This document shows, piece after piece, positions 16,390 to 23,876 of a stretch of 37,512 nucleotides of DNA; position 1 is the stretch's first letter; the number at the start of each line of letters is the position of its first letter. A program made the translations under genes and the position numbers. The notes under the pieces are model-generated. The model did not search any database, was not told where the DNA came from, and worked only from the letters and a program-made list of their open reading frames with translations. This DNA comes from Candidatus Peribacteraceae bacterium (GTDB lineage: Bacteria > Patescibacteriota > Gracilibacteria > Peribacterales > Peribacteraceae): NCBI GenBank assembly GCA_022843885.1, contig JALHMU010000004.1:1-37512 (forward strand), in the 5' to 3' direction.

Positions 16390-16947
16390 ATGTTAGAAAT
16401 TTTCCTCCTCTTGATCCTCAGCCTGTTCTTAAAAGCTGTGCAGCCAGGGATTTTCGTTACTCTCTTCCTGGTGGGACTGTGGATCATTTTGGCGCTGCCG
16501 GGCGCGATGATGATCTTTAAACTTGCGCCGCCACTGGTGCCAACACCTAATAGAACAGTGAAAAAGATGCTGGAATTTGCCAACATTAAAACCGGCACAT
16601 TGGTGTACGACCTCGGTTGTGGTGATGGTCGCATTGTGCGGGCTGCAGCGAAGCAGGGTGCCACTGCCATCGGGTATGAAATCTCTTTGCCGACATATTT
16701 CCTTGCATGGCTCTGGTCGCTTCCACAGCGAAATGTGCAGATCCGTTTTGGCAATTTCTGGAAGAAAGATTTCACCGATGCGGATGTTATTTTTTGCTAT
16801 CTCATGCCTGATCAAATGAAAAAATTCATGACTGAAGCGTGGCCAAAATTGAAAAGTGGCACACGTGTGATCTCGCATGGATTCCGCATGAAAGATTTGA
16901 AAACAGATAAAGAAGAGGCAGGGGTTTTCCTCTACGTACGGATGTAG
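16390..16947 (+). CDS. Membrane-anchored FAM173-like SAM-dependent methyltransferase
   Basis: 185 residues from ATG 16390 (GTG 16381 is an alternative). The N-terminus is very hydrophobic with two membrane segments (about 3-20 and 22-45). The class I methyltransferase domain begins with LVYDLGCGDGRIVRAAAKQG, then GYEISLPTYFLAWL and FGNFWKKDFTDADVIFCYLM. The layout of a membrane-targeting segment before DLGxGDGR and an FW motif resembles the FAM173/ATPSc-KMT protein-lysine methyltransferases, including prokaryotic relatives. Whether it methylates a membrane protein is inference. It follows queA on the same strand and ends in a shared terminator region. Confidence 0.8.
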   Translation: MLEIFLLLILSLFLKAVQPGIFVTLFLVGLWIILALPGAMMIFKLAPPLVPTPNRTVKKMLEFANIKTGTLVYDLGCGDGRIVRAAAKQGATAIGYEISLPTYFLAWLWSLPQRNVQIRFGNFWKKDFTDADVIFCYLMPDQMKKFMTEAWPKLKSGTRVISHGFRMKDLKTDKEEAGVFLYVRM

Positions 16948-16955
16948 AATTACAA

Positions 16956-16987
16956 AAAGGGCGCAAGTCATGCGACTCACGCCCTTT
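16956..16987 (-). terminator. Hairpin terminator between convergent genes
   Basis: AAAGGGCG (16956-16963) pairs with CGCCCTTT (16980-16987), with extra pairing AGTC/GACT inside the loop. On the minus strand the stem is followed by a T-run, so it terminates the Cys-rich protein gene ending at 17000; on the plus strand the T-run is short, but it may also stop the methyltransferase transcript. Confidence 0.8.
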
Positions 16988-16999
16988 CAAAGATCATTG

Positions 17000-17959
17000 T
17001 TAGCCTCCGAATGGAATCGGAGTCTTGATGCGACAGGCAGACGTACACGTGCTCGCTGGAGTACCGTTTTCGGCACCGAAGTCACATTGTTCACCGTTAT
17101 CCATCACACCGTCACCACATGAGATGTGCAAGGTACAGACGCTTGGATTGCCAGCACAGGTATAGCGGTTTTCAATAACGCACGAAGTGTTACAACCGTC
17201 ATTTGCTGCCGTGTTTCCATCATCACATTGTTCTGTTGGAGCCTTCCATGCATCGCCGCAGAGAGGCGTATCATGCAGATTGATCTGTGCGCCACCGGAT
17301 TCATTTACGATGATTGCGTACAACGCGTTCGGCTCGAAGCGAATACCTGTGGAAACATTTCCTGTTGGAAGGAATGTAATACCACGTGTCGACTGGAACG
17401 AGGAAAGTGCGTTGCCGTGTGCAGCTTCGTTGGCCCATGCTTGTGCCGAAGCGGCGAATGGACCAGGGAAACGCTGAGCGAACGTCGCAGCAGTTTTGTT
17501 TGCAATTTCCTGTGTCGCATCAGCATCGCTGTACTTATAGAAGAAGTAGTCCGGCATCGAACCTGTGCCTGCGGCACCGAATGCGAAATCGAATGGAACT
17601 GTTTCTGCAGTTGCTGATGTACGTACCAAATATACTGCGTCTTCCGAAAGTTGCTGGAATGTATCTGCAGTCGTTGTGTCCGAAAGTTCTACCATATACA
17701 CCTTAATAGCACCCGTCTGAAGCTGTCCGACTTCGACAATGGATGCGCCAACAGGGACCGTAATGTCACCCGGACGTACGAATGGGTTCGGGATACCAGC
17801 CGCGCCTTCACGCTGGACGATGTCGGCGAATGATTCAATCGGCTTCTGCATGGTCATGCGAACGTAGCCGGCTGTAATGCCAAGGAAGATGGCAGCCAGA
17901 GCAAAAACTCGGACTGAAGAACGGGAAGTGGACATAGGTGATGTTGGTATTTGGGACAT
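17000..17959 (-). CDS. Membrane-anchored exported protein with C-terminal Cys-rich DUF4215-type repeats
   Basis: 319 residues from ATG 17959; the longer reading to 18016 crosses the promoter and is rejected. One membrane segment near 16-34 (VRVFALAAIFLGITAGYV) anchors it, followed by an exported domain (about 50-235) containing VPFDFAFGAAGTGSMPDYFF. The C-terminus has two Cys-rich repeats of the CGDG-EQCDDGN type: CGDAWKAPTEQCDDGNTAAN plus DGCNTSC, and CGDGVMDNGEQCDFGAENG. Such repeats (DUF4215, common in myxobacterial and CPR surface proteins) are likely disulfide- or calcium-stabilised. A TATAAT exactly six bases before the ATG fixes the start. The domain in the middle is not recognised. 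Confidence 0.85.
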   Translation of the reverse strand: MSQIPTSPMSTSRSSVRVFALAAIFLGITAGYVRMTMQKPIESFADIVQREGAAGIPNPFVRPGDITVPVGASIVEVGQLQTGAIKVYMVELSDTTTADTFQQLSEDAVYLVRTSATAETVPFDFAFGAAGTGSMPDYFFYKYSDADATQEIANKTAATFAQRFPGPFAASAQAWANEAAHGNALSSFQSTRGITFLPTGNVSTGIRFEPNALYAIIVNESGGAQINLHDTPLCGDAWKAPTEQCDDGNTAANDGCNTSCVIENRYTCAGNPSVCTLHISCGDGVMDNGEQCDFGAENGTPASTCTSACRIKTPIPFGG

Positions 17960-17965
17960 CGAATC

Positions 17966-17971
17966 ATTATA
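17966..17971 (-). promoter_or_regulatory. Perfect -10 TATAAT, six bases before ATG 17959
   Basis: Minus-strand TATAAT followed by GATTCG and ATG. It sets the start of the Cys-rich protein and predicts a leaderless mRNA. The -35 is weak. Confidence 0.7.
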
Positions 17972-18018
17972 CCTTTTTTTGCGTCTTTTTGAAAGAGCTG
18001 TTTTGGCTCTAAACACAC

Positions 18019-18048
18019 AAAAAAGCCCCTTCCGGATAGAAAGGGGCT
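18019..18048 (-). terminator. Intrinsic terminator of the 1008-aa lipoprotein gene
   Basis: AGCCCCTT/AAGGGGCT forms an eight-pair stem (18024-18031 with 18041-18048) with a nine-base loop, followed on the minus strand by six T residues. It lies 15 bases after the gene end at 18063. This is the cleanest terminator in the window. Confidence 0.92.
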
Positions 18049-18062
18049 GATTGATGTTGGGA

Positions 18063-21000
18063 TTATCCAGCGTACTGCGTGCTGTTGATCGTTGTTTCAG
18101 GATAGTCGATCCACAAGAATTGCGTGGATGTCACATTATCACGATCGAACCACTTGATATGGCTTCCCGTAGGGCTGAATTCCGCAGCAGTCTTGGCCTC
18201 AAAGTTATTGAGACTCACCTTGAGGATCGAAAGTTGTGCAGCATTGATCTTTGGATTCAAAATAGCTGCCTCCAAAACAAGCGTTACATCTTCTCCCGAG
18301 TCCACACTCGTATCGACCGGATGATCGATCAGGTCGGTACAGAGCACGGTCAGATTACCTGTCTCACCTCCAGCGACAACGCTGCAGGTAGCTTTGATCG
18401 ACACATTCGCTTTGTTGTAGACGCGGAAGGAACCGCTATGCACCAGTACATTCGTGGCAGTCACATTGAAGATGATGCCGTAGATGTCTGCATCGTTCGT
18501 GCCATTTTTGCTATTGTTGTTCATTGCAGCACTGAATTTGTACTGACCGATTGGGCGATTACTTCCAGTTGGGATCGCTGTACCGTCTGCATCCGGGTTT
18601 GCATTCGTTATCGAGACAAACTTCGAGTACGTTACAACGTGTGATGTTCCATTGATCGACATATTTGGACCTGCGTCCCATGCTCTGCCGATGAAGACTT
18701 CACCTTCAGCGAGTGTGTCATTGTCGTTCGCAACAAGATTGCTCGAAGAGACGAGACCGCGGGCGCTCACTCGGCTCGCATCTTTATCGATAGAGATCGT
18801 GATATTCTGCCCTGAGATCGAACCTTCTGTATCAGAATTCAAACGTGGTCGAACAAGTACATCTGCATCCGATCCTTTCTGAAGAACGAGTTGCTTATTA
18901 TTCATGTTGGCACACATAGAGTTGGCATGAGCACCACCGCAGCCCGTAGGCGTCGCAACAGCGAATGGTGTTGTCGCACCGGCTTTGTAGAGTTCAAGCT
19001 GTTGAACGTTGGTCGAGAATGTTCCTGCGTTTGCACCCGATGCGGTGAAAACAAGCTTCGTGACATCGATTGCTTCATATTCCGCATGCAGTTTGAGACG
19101 CAGTATTTCATTTTCTAATGTTCCTCCAAGAAGCTGACGGTTTCGAATCGGTGTTATCGATTTCGAAACGTAGAGGTCACCGCTTTTACGCAATGTGTAG
19201 ATCGTTGCGTCTGCCGTCGAGACCCAGAATCCACATGTACTCGGGCAATTGCCGTTTACAGCGACTCCGGCATCCAGACTTTCGCCTGAAAGTATTTCTT
19301 CCGCTGCGATATCGCCATTTGTTGTTCCAAGGATCAACTGGAAGGTCGACTGTGCGAATGAAGTGTTGACTGTACCTTTCACTTCCATGGTTTTAATAGG
19401 CCCATTTTGCATGTCATATCCATCCATGAAGAAGGTTAGGATGCCGAAGGAAATTGTCGGATTCGATGCAATGATGGTATCTACATATCCATCCGAATTT
19501 TCGTCGGACCACAGCTGATAATTACTCATGCTATGCAGCGTGTTACCTGCAGGTCCACGGAATTTCATATGTGTGAGTCTAATAGGTTTATTGGATGCAC
19601 GAACTTCAAAACGCATAAGTGTTACACCTGTTTGATTTGCAACAACCGTATCCGTGATAGGTCCATGCAGCTGCATGATGTTCACACGCGGCGTTGTCTG
19701 TACGCTTGATTGCGCACTCATCTGAGACGAGGATGACCAGACGCTGGATGGCTGGGAGGTCATGGAGCTTTGCGCTGAGGAAGAGCTCGTAGGTGAACCA
19801 CCGACGTATCTGGTCGATATAATGGTATTGCCACCATTCAGATCAATATCTGCCCAACGCTGACCTGTAAAGCTTCCGCCGTTATCGCGGTCATACCATT
19901 GAATGTGACTGTCATGGATGCCAAATGTATCAGCAGTACCTTCTCTGTATGTATGGACGTTGTAGAGGGATACATCCAAGCTCGAAGGCGCGGTAGAATC
20001 CACCTGTGCATCAAACACATCTGCCTCAAGTACGAGTGTAATGTTCTGAGCGGGGTTGATGCTCGTATTGATCGGACCACTTTCCATACTGGCACAATGG
20101 ACCTGAAGCAGACCGTTGGTCGCATTGAAAATGCCGACACTACTCGTATCACCGATTGGACCACCAGAACTACTTGAACTACTCACCGTTCCCGGAGGAC
20201 CCGCGATCACGGAACAGGACTTTTTGGCTGTGGGATTTGCCTTGTTGTAGATGAAGAAAGAATTCGTTCCAAGAGAAACGTTTTGTGCCGCAACACTCAG
20301 AAGCAGATCGGAAATCTGCGCCTGATTCACTCCATTCTTTGCATTGTTGTTCGCCGCAGCAGTAAATTTGAACTGACCAATTGCACGATCAGTACCGACC
20401 GGAATAGCTGTGCCGTTTGCGTCAGGACTTGCGTTCGTGATTGATGTAATTTTGGAAAGAACAATTTTGTTCTTGCTTCCGACGATGTTGACGTTCGGGC
20501 CAGCATTGCTGCGTCCGACAATGATTTCTCCGGAAGCAGTGCTGTCGCCATTGTTTTGCAAAAGCGGAGTATTTTGAACGGTTGCAACAATGCTGTTGGC
20601 GAGATTGGAAACCATGAATTGCGCATACGCCGCCTGCATGGACTGGGCACCCTCCGTATCGGTATTGATGACCGGTTTTACAAGAAGGCGTGCAGTACTT
20701 CCTTTCGAAAGAGACAAGATGCTACTTGGGAATTGCGCACAAAACGTATGCGGCATTGCCTGGGGACAGGCCGAACGACTCGCGAGGGCAATTGGATTGT
20801 TCGTCGCGAGCAGTGAACCTGTGAGGTATATCGCAAGTGACTGAACACTATCCGTCGTACCGTCAGCTGACGGGCCGACTGCTGTAAACGAAAGTCGCTC
20901 TACATTCACATTTTTTCCTTCTGCATGAAGCTTCAAATCCAGAACAGGTTGTCCTGTGGTTCCACCGAGAAGTTGCTGTGGCTGAGGAATAATATTATTT

Positions 21001-21089
21001 TCGATATAGAGAACGGCCGGACCATCCTTGGCGTTGCAAGCGCTCAAGAGAAACGCTGGCACAGCGAGGAGGAGAAGAAACTTCTTCAT
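18063..21089 (-). CDS. Large duplicated surface lipoprotein
   Basis: 1008 residues with a lipoprotein signal peptide and lipobox (FLLLLAVPAFLLSAC, lipidated Cys near 18). Two homologous modules, about 25-430 and 630-1008, share QLLGGT, LKLHAE, TDTEG, ITNA(S/N)PDA(N/D)GTAIP, IGQ(F/Y)KF(T/S)AA and the ending S-H-I-x-W-(Y/F)-D-R-D-N. Between them are a Ser/Thr-rich linker (about 428-465) and a third, unrelated beta-type domain (about 467-630). A shorter Ser-rich tract interrupts module 1 near 300. It is followed by a strong terminator and preceded by a good promoter with a 35-nt pyrimidine-rich leader. No enzymatic motif; a structural or adhesive surface role is inferred. Confidence 0.88.
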   Translation of the reverse strand: MKKFLLLLAVPAFLLSACNAKDGPAVLYIENNIIPQPQQLLGGTTGQPVLDLKLHAEGKNVNVERLSFTAVGPSADGTTDSVQSLAIYLTGSLLATNNPIALASRSACPQAMPHTFCAQFPSSILSLSKGSTARLLVKPVINTDTEGAQSMQAAYAQFMVSNLANSIVATVQNTPLLQNNGDSTASGEIIVGRSNAGPNVNIVGSKNKIVLSKITSITNASPDANGTAIPVGTDRAIGQFKFTAAANNNAKNGVNQAQISDLLLSVAAQNVSLGTNSFFIYNKANPTAKKSCSVIAGPPGTVSSSSSSGGPIGDTSSVGIFNATNGLLQVHCASMESGPINTSINPAQNITLVLEADVFDAQVDSTAPSSLDVSLYNVHTYREGTADTFGIHDSHIQWYDRDNGGSFTGQRWADIDLNGGNTIISTRYVGGSPTSSSSAQSSMTSQPSSVWSSSSQMSAQSSVQTTPRVNIMQLHGPITDTVVANQTGVTLMRFEVRASNKPIRLTHMKFRGPAGNTLHSMSNYQLWSDENSDGYVDTIIASNPTISFGILTFFMDGYDMQNGPIKTMEVKGTVNTSFAQSTFQLILGTTNGDIAAEEILSGESLDAGVAVNGNCPSTCGFWVSTADATIYTLRKSGDLYVSKSITPIRNRQLLGGTLENEILRLKLHAEYEAIDVTKLVFTASGANAGTFSTNVQQLELYKAGATTPFAVATPTGCGGAHANSMCANMNNKQLVLQKGSDADVLVRPRLNSDTEGSISGQNITISIDKDASRVSARGLVSSSNLVANDNDTLAEGEVFIGRAWDAGPNMSINGTSHVVTYSKFVSITNANPDADGTAIPTGSNRPIGQYKFSAAMNNNSKNGTNDADIYGIIFNVTATNVLVHSGSFRVYNKANVSIKATCSVVAGGETGNLTVLCTDLIDHPVDTSVDSGEDVTLVLEAAILNPKINAAQLSILKVSLNNFEAKTAAEFSPTGSHIKWFDRDNVTSTQFLWIDYPETTINSTQYAG

Positions 21090-21131
21090 AGAAAAGAATG
21101 GGAATGGAAGTGAATTTTTATGTAATACCTT

Positions 21132-21160
21132 ATTATACCTGTTTTAGAACATTTTTACAA
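21132..21160 (-). promoter_or_regulatory. Promoter TTGTAA-17-TATAAT of the lipoprotein gene
   Basis: A perfect -10 (21132-21137) and a four-of-six -35 (21155-21160) 17 bases apart on the minus strand. The leader is about 35 nt, ending in CCATTCCCATTCTTTTCT before ATG, with no Shine-Dalgarno. The promoter begins right at the end of the prepilin gene, so the lipoprotein has its own transcription start. Confidence 0.75.
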
Positions 21161-22330
21161 CTACCGACTTGCCTCAATGAGAGGCCCTGTTCCCTGCCCG
21201 GCAATGCCTTCAGATTCAGCTAAACAGGCCCGAGCAGTGTGCGTGCCGCCATTCCTATTCACAACATAATACGTCTTCATTTCTTCGACATCTGCAGCAG
21301 GATCGAATGGTATGCGACCGAGGCGTCCGTTCCCCACCAGTTCGTCTTCCAGATCAATACATTCAGAAAGAATGAAGAGTGTGCCCTGGCCGTTGAGTAC
21401 CGAGGGCGTATCTTCGATTTGTTCGACTGTGCCGGATGGGATCAATGTGACACCCGCGATACTGTCAGTCCAGGGATCGCCGGAGTTTTCAAAATTCCAA
21501 TAGCCGAGGATTCCTTCACGAAGATCTTTTCCGATAGCGAGCCCGCGAATGGAATCGGACGAGAGAACGTTGTCGTAAAGACGCACATCATCAAGAATAC
21601 CGTCGAGATATATCAACGGATTATCTCCTGTGCCGAATGCAAATGCGCCCGTTGTTCCAAAAGTTCCAAGAATGCCGTTTAGCGTTGTTGTCGTTGCGAT
21701 TTCTTGCCCATCCACATACAGCTTGATCCGATCTTCGGAATCGGAAATTGTTCCATCATATGTTGCTGCGATGTGATGAAATGTGCCGTCCGATGTCGTG
21801 GCATCTCCTTGCGCAATAAGTTCCGCACTCGACGTTCGAAGCACAAGCCGAACTGCCTGATTTGGCATAAGCATCAGATCGATGCCGTCGTCGTTGTCAT
21901 CATGTAGTGAAACGAGCGGGTTGGCACCGACTTGAACATTGGCCCATGCAGCAACGGTGAATGTGCTTGTAGGCTGAAACGGAAAAGGAATCGTGCCAAT
22001 GCGCAAATGACCGAGGCCGTTAAAAGATGCAGCCTGAGAAGAAAGAATGCCATCCGATCCGGCTGCACAATTGAGGATTCCACACTCGTTTCCCGAGCCA
22101 AGCATTTGCCATGTTCCTGGGTCGCTGTCGATTTTTTCAATATTGCCGGCGCCAACGAGATGCAGGGAAATCGCCGAGACTATTGCCGTTACATCGGCAC
22201 GTCGACGTGTGTTGCGACTGGCATTCAAGCGTTTCACGGGATCAAGCGCGACGAAGACGACGGACACGATCACCGCGATGATCGCGATGACGATAATGAG
22301 CTCAATGAGGGTGAAACCTTTCTTCTTCAT
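21161..22330 (-). CDS. Type IV prepilin fused to a LamG/concanavalin-like domain
   Basis: 389 residues from ATG 22330, giving the classic leader MKKKG cut before FTLIELIIVIAIIAVIVSVV, with the conserved Glu at position 5 of the mature protein. After the pilin helix (to about 60), residues about 100-270 read as a Laminin_G_3/LamG-type jelly roll: TSTFTVAAWANV, GTFHHIAATYDG, IKLYVDGQEI and YLDGILDDVRLYDNVLS. Another 100 residues follow, with CIDLEDELVGNGRLGR. An earlier in-frame ATG (22342) would add MLGQ and overlaps the -10 box. Export and cleavage by a prepilin peptidase are expected; carbohydrate or host-surface binding by the LamG part is inference. Confidence 0.9.
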   Translation of the reverse strand: MKKKGFTLIELIIVIAIIAVIVSVVFVALDPVKRLNASRNTRRRADVTAIVSAISLHLVGAGNIEKIDSDPGTWQMLGSGNECGILNCAAGSDGILSSQAASFNGLGHLRIGTIPFPFQPTSTFTVAAWANVQVGANPLVSLHDDNDDGIDLMLMPNQAVRLVLRTSSAELIAQGDATTSDGTFHHIAATYDGTISDSEDRIKLYVDGQEIATTTTLNGILGTFGTTGAFAFGTGDNPLIYLDGILDDVRLYDNVLSSDSIRGLAIGKDLREGILGYWNFENSGDPWTDSIAGVTLIPSGTVEQIEDTPSVLNGQGTLFILSECIDLEDELVGNGRLGRIPFDPAADVEEMKTYYVVNRNGGTHTARACLAESEGIAGQGTGPLIEASR

Positions 22331-22337
22331 TTGTCCG

Positions 22338-22343
22338 AGCATA
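22338..22343 (-). promoter_or_regulatory. Possible -10 (TATGCT) of the prepilin gene
   Basis: TATGCT ends seven bases before the ATG at 22330 on the minus strand and overlaps the upstream alternative ATG, which argues for the shorter start. Weak -35 in the T-run of the preceding terminator. Confidence 0.4.
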
Positions 22344-22360
22344 GCGAAAGACAGATGGAA

Positions 22361-22396
22361 AGAAAAAGCCGCTCCACCCGAATGGATGGAACGGCT
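22361..22396 (-). terminator. Intrinsic terminator of the SpoVG-like gene
   Basis: On the minus strand AGCCGTTCCA pairs with TGGAGCGGCT (one G-U pair) around a ten-base loop, followed by TTTTTCTTT. It lies 28 bases after the gene end at 22425 and separates it from the prepilin gene. Confidence 0.88.
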
Positions 22397-22424
22397 GGTG
22401 CGCGCGGATCAAAAGTCAGAATTG

Positions 22425-22871
22425 TCAGGCTGCGTCTCCGCGCCGAATGATAATGGGTTCAGGCGGAGTGTACGTAGGCTCTTGTGAGAGCTGCAACGCT
22501 TGTTCATAGGCCTCCAAAATAACGTTAGTCATGTATTGTCTGACAGACATTTTCAGCGGGTGCACGATGTCGAAATAAATCAGATCATCATGGGGCCGCT
22601 GCAGAAATTCTTCTGACGCGAGTTCCAAACCGCAATGATTGCAGAATCGCACTCGCACAGGATTACCTCTTCCGCATTGAGAACAACGTTCCCGCCTCCG
22701 AAGGTCGGGCATGACGATCGAGAGTCCTCGAGCAGATGTCAGGATCCGTAATTCGTGGATCGCAAATTCATCATCCAAGGTGATCGAACAAAAGGCTTTC
22801 AATCGATTTTGGCCAGCAGTTTTCCGAATGCTGGGCCGCATGAGTCGAATTGTGACTTCGGTGATTTCCAA
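22425..22871 (-). CDS. spoVG: SpoVG-family nucleic-acid-binding regulator with an inserted zinc ribbon
   Basis: SpoVG proteins are small RNA/DNA-binding regulators. The family pattern is clear: MEITEVTIRLMRPS at the start, LKAFCSITLDDEFAIHELRI, GLSIVMPDLRRRE, then DIVHPLKMSVRQYMTNVILE and AYEQAL. Between the MPxxR element and the DIxHP element, where standard SpoVG has a few residues, there is an extra segment with CSQCGRGN and FCNHCGLEL: two CxxC pairs forming a zinc ribbon (about residues 63-82). The C-terminal tail is Pro-rich. Length is 148 against about 85-100. The start is TTG, preceded seven bases away by AAGGAG, the best Shine-Dalgarno in the window. Ends in a strong terminator. Confidence 0.88.
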   Translation of the reverse strand: MEITEVTIRLMRPSIRKTAGQNRLKAFCSITLDDEFAIHELRILTSARGLSIVMPDLRRRERCSQCGRGNPVRVRFCNHCGLELASEEFLQRPHDDLIYFDIVHPLKMSVRQYMTNVILEAYEQALQLSQEPTYTPPEPIIIRRGDAA

Positions 22872-22878
22872 GAGACAT

Positions 22879-22884
22879 CTCCTT
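22879..22884 (-). promoter_or_regulatory. Shine-Dalgarno AAGGAG for a TTG start
   Basis: AAGGAG seven bases before TTG at 22871. The MEITEV beginning matches SpoVG proteins elsewhere, so homology and the ribosome site agree on TTG; the nearby ATG at 22876-22878 is out of frame. Confidence 0.75.
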
Positions 22885-22955
22885 ATGGCTAACTGGATGT
22901 GAAAGATCCGCGCAGAACCGATTCTACGCCGGGATGTAAAGGAAACAATGCAGAC

Positions 22956-23807
22956 TTATTTTTTATATTTTCGGACCTTAACCAGCTGTTTTTCGGCTTC
23001 AGGCTGGGCTGTTTGATGTGAAGCCAGATGTGGCCGTCGGACGTAGGCGTGTGATTTTATTTCTTCAAAATGTGCACCGTTCCATGCTCGGATACCCACC
23101 GTAATGCTGTGGTCATCGATCGAGATTACATTGAATGTATTCGGCTCACCTTTTAAGCGATTGGAGATCGTCGTGCCGGATTGCACTGCGATGATCTGTT
23201 TCTCAACAATCGAGTATGCAGTACGCACATCGGCGACATGTCCCAAATGCAAATGCCCAGCCATGACAAGTTCTACGCCGCAATTATCCATCTGCTGTAG
23301 CGCGTTCGTCGCGCCACCGACAATACGACGCATTGGTTCTGGTGATAGAAATGCATGATGCGATACAACGAGACGACATGCATTCGGGTGAGCTTGTTCG
23401 AACGCCTTACACATATGTGTCAGTTGCTTTTTGGAAATGCGACCATTATGCAGAGCCAAGCTTCGTGCCGTATTGAAGCCAACCATCGCGATTTCATCGT
23501 CCAGATAGACGGGATTCACATCTTCGCTGATGTAAAACCGATACCGTGTGAGCGGAAAGAAGAATCGACGTGCCAAATTGACCGACGCGATGTCGTGGTT
23601 GCCCGGGACGACGAAGAGAGGGAACGGGATAGCCTGAAGATAACTTCGAGCCTGCTCAAATTGGCTATGGTGTGCGCGTTGCGTGAGGTCGCCACTGATC
23701 ACAACCATCGACGGTTCCAATGCCTTCAATTCATCGAGAAGAGCATGTTGCACCGCAAGATTCTCGCGGCCGAAATGAAGATCGGAAATGTGTGCGATTG
23801 TGCGCAT
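22956..23807 (-). CDS. Calcineurin-like metallophosphoesterase (CpdA/Icc-like)
   Basis: All metal-binding motifs of the class III phosphodiesterase type are in order: DLHFG (about 9-13), SGDLTQ (about 39-44), VPGNHD (about 68-73), VVSHH (about 146-150) and AGHLHLGH (about 187-194). It is a soluble 283-residue enzyme, probably a phosphodiesterase acting on cyclic nucleotides or phospholipid-type substrates; the substrate cannot be told from sequence. A Lys-rich C-terminal tail (KQLVKVRKYKK) is extra. TATTCT at 23835-23840 could be its -10, with a leader of about 20 nt. Confidence 0.9.
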   Translation of the reverse strand: MRTIAHISDLHFGRENLAVQHALLDELKALEPSMVVISGDLTQRAHHSQFEQARSYLQAIPFPLFVVPGNHDIASVNLARRFFFPLTRYRFYISEDVNPVYLDDEIAMVGFNTARSLALHNGRISKKQLTHMCKAFEQAHPNACRLVVSHHAFLSPEPMRRIVGGATNALQQMDNCGVELVMAGHLHLGHVADVRTAYSIVEKQIIAVQSGTTISNRLKGEPNTFNVISIDDHSITVGIRAWNGAHFEEIKSHAYVRRPHLASHQTAQPEAEKQLVKVRKYKK

Positions 23808-23850
23808 GCAGGCTCATTTTTCAGGTCGGCGTGAAGAATAGCAAACAATT

Positions 23851-23873
23851 CCGGAAGTGCCAGAAGGTTCCGG
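23851..23873 (-). terminator. Possible weak terminator hairpin
   Basis: CCGGAA (23851-23856) pairs with TTCCGG (23868-23873) just after the end of the gene at 23877 on the minus strand. Only a broken T-run follows (AATTGTTTG), so termination would be weak. Confidence 0.35.
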
Positions 23874-23876
23874 AGA

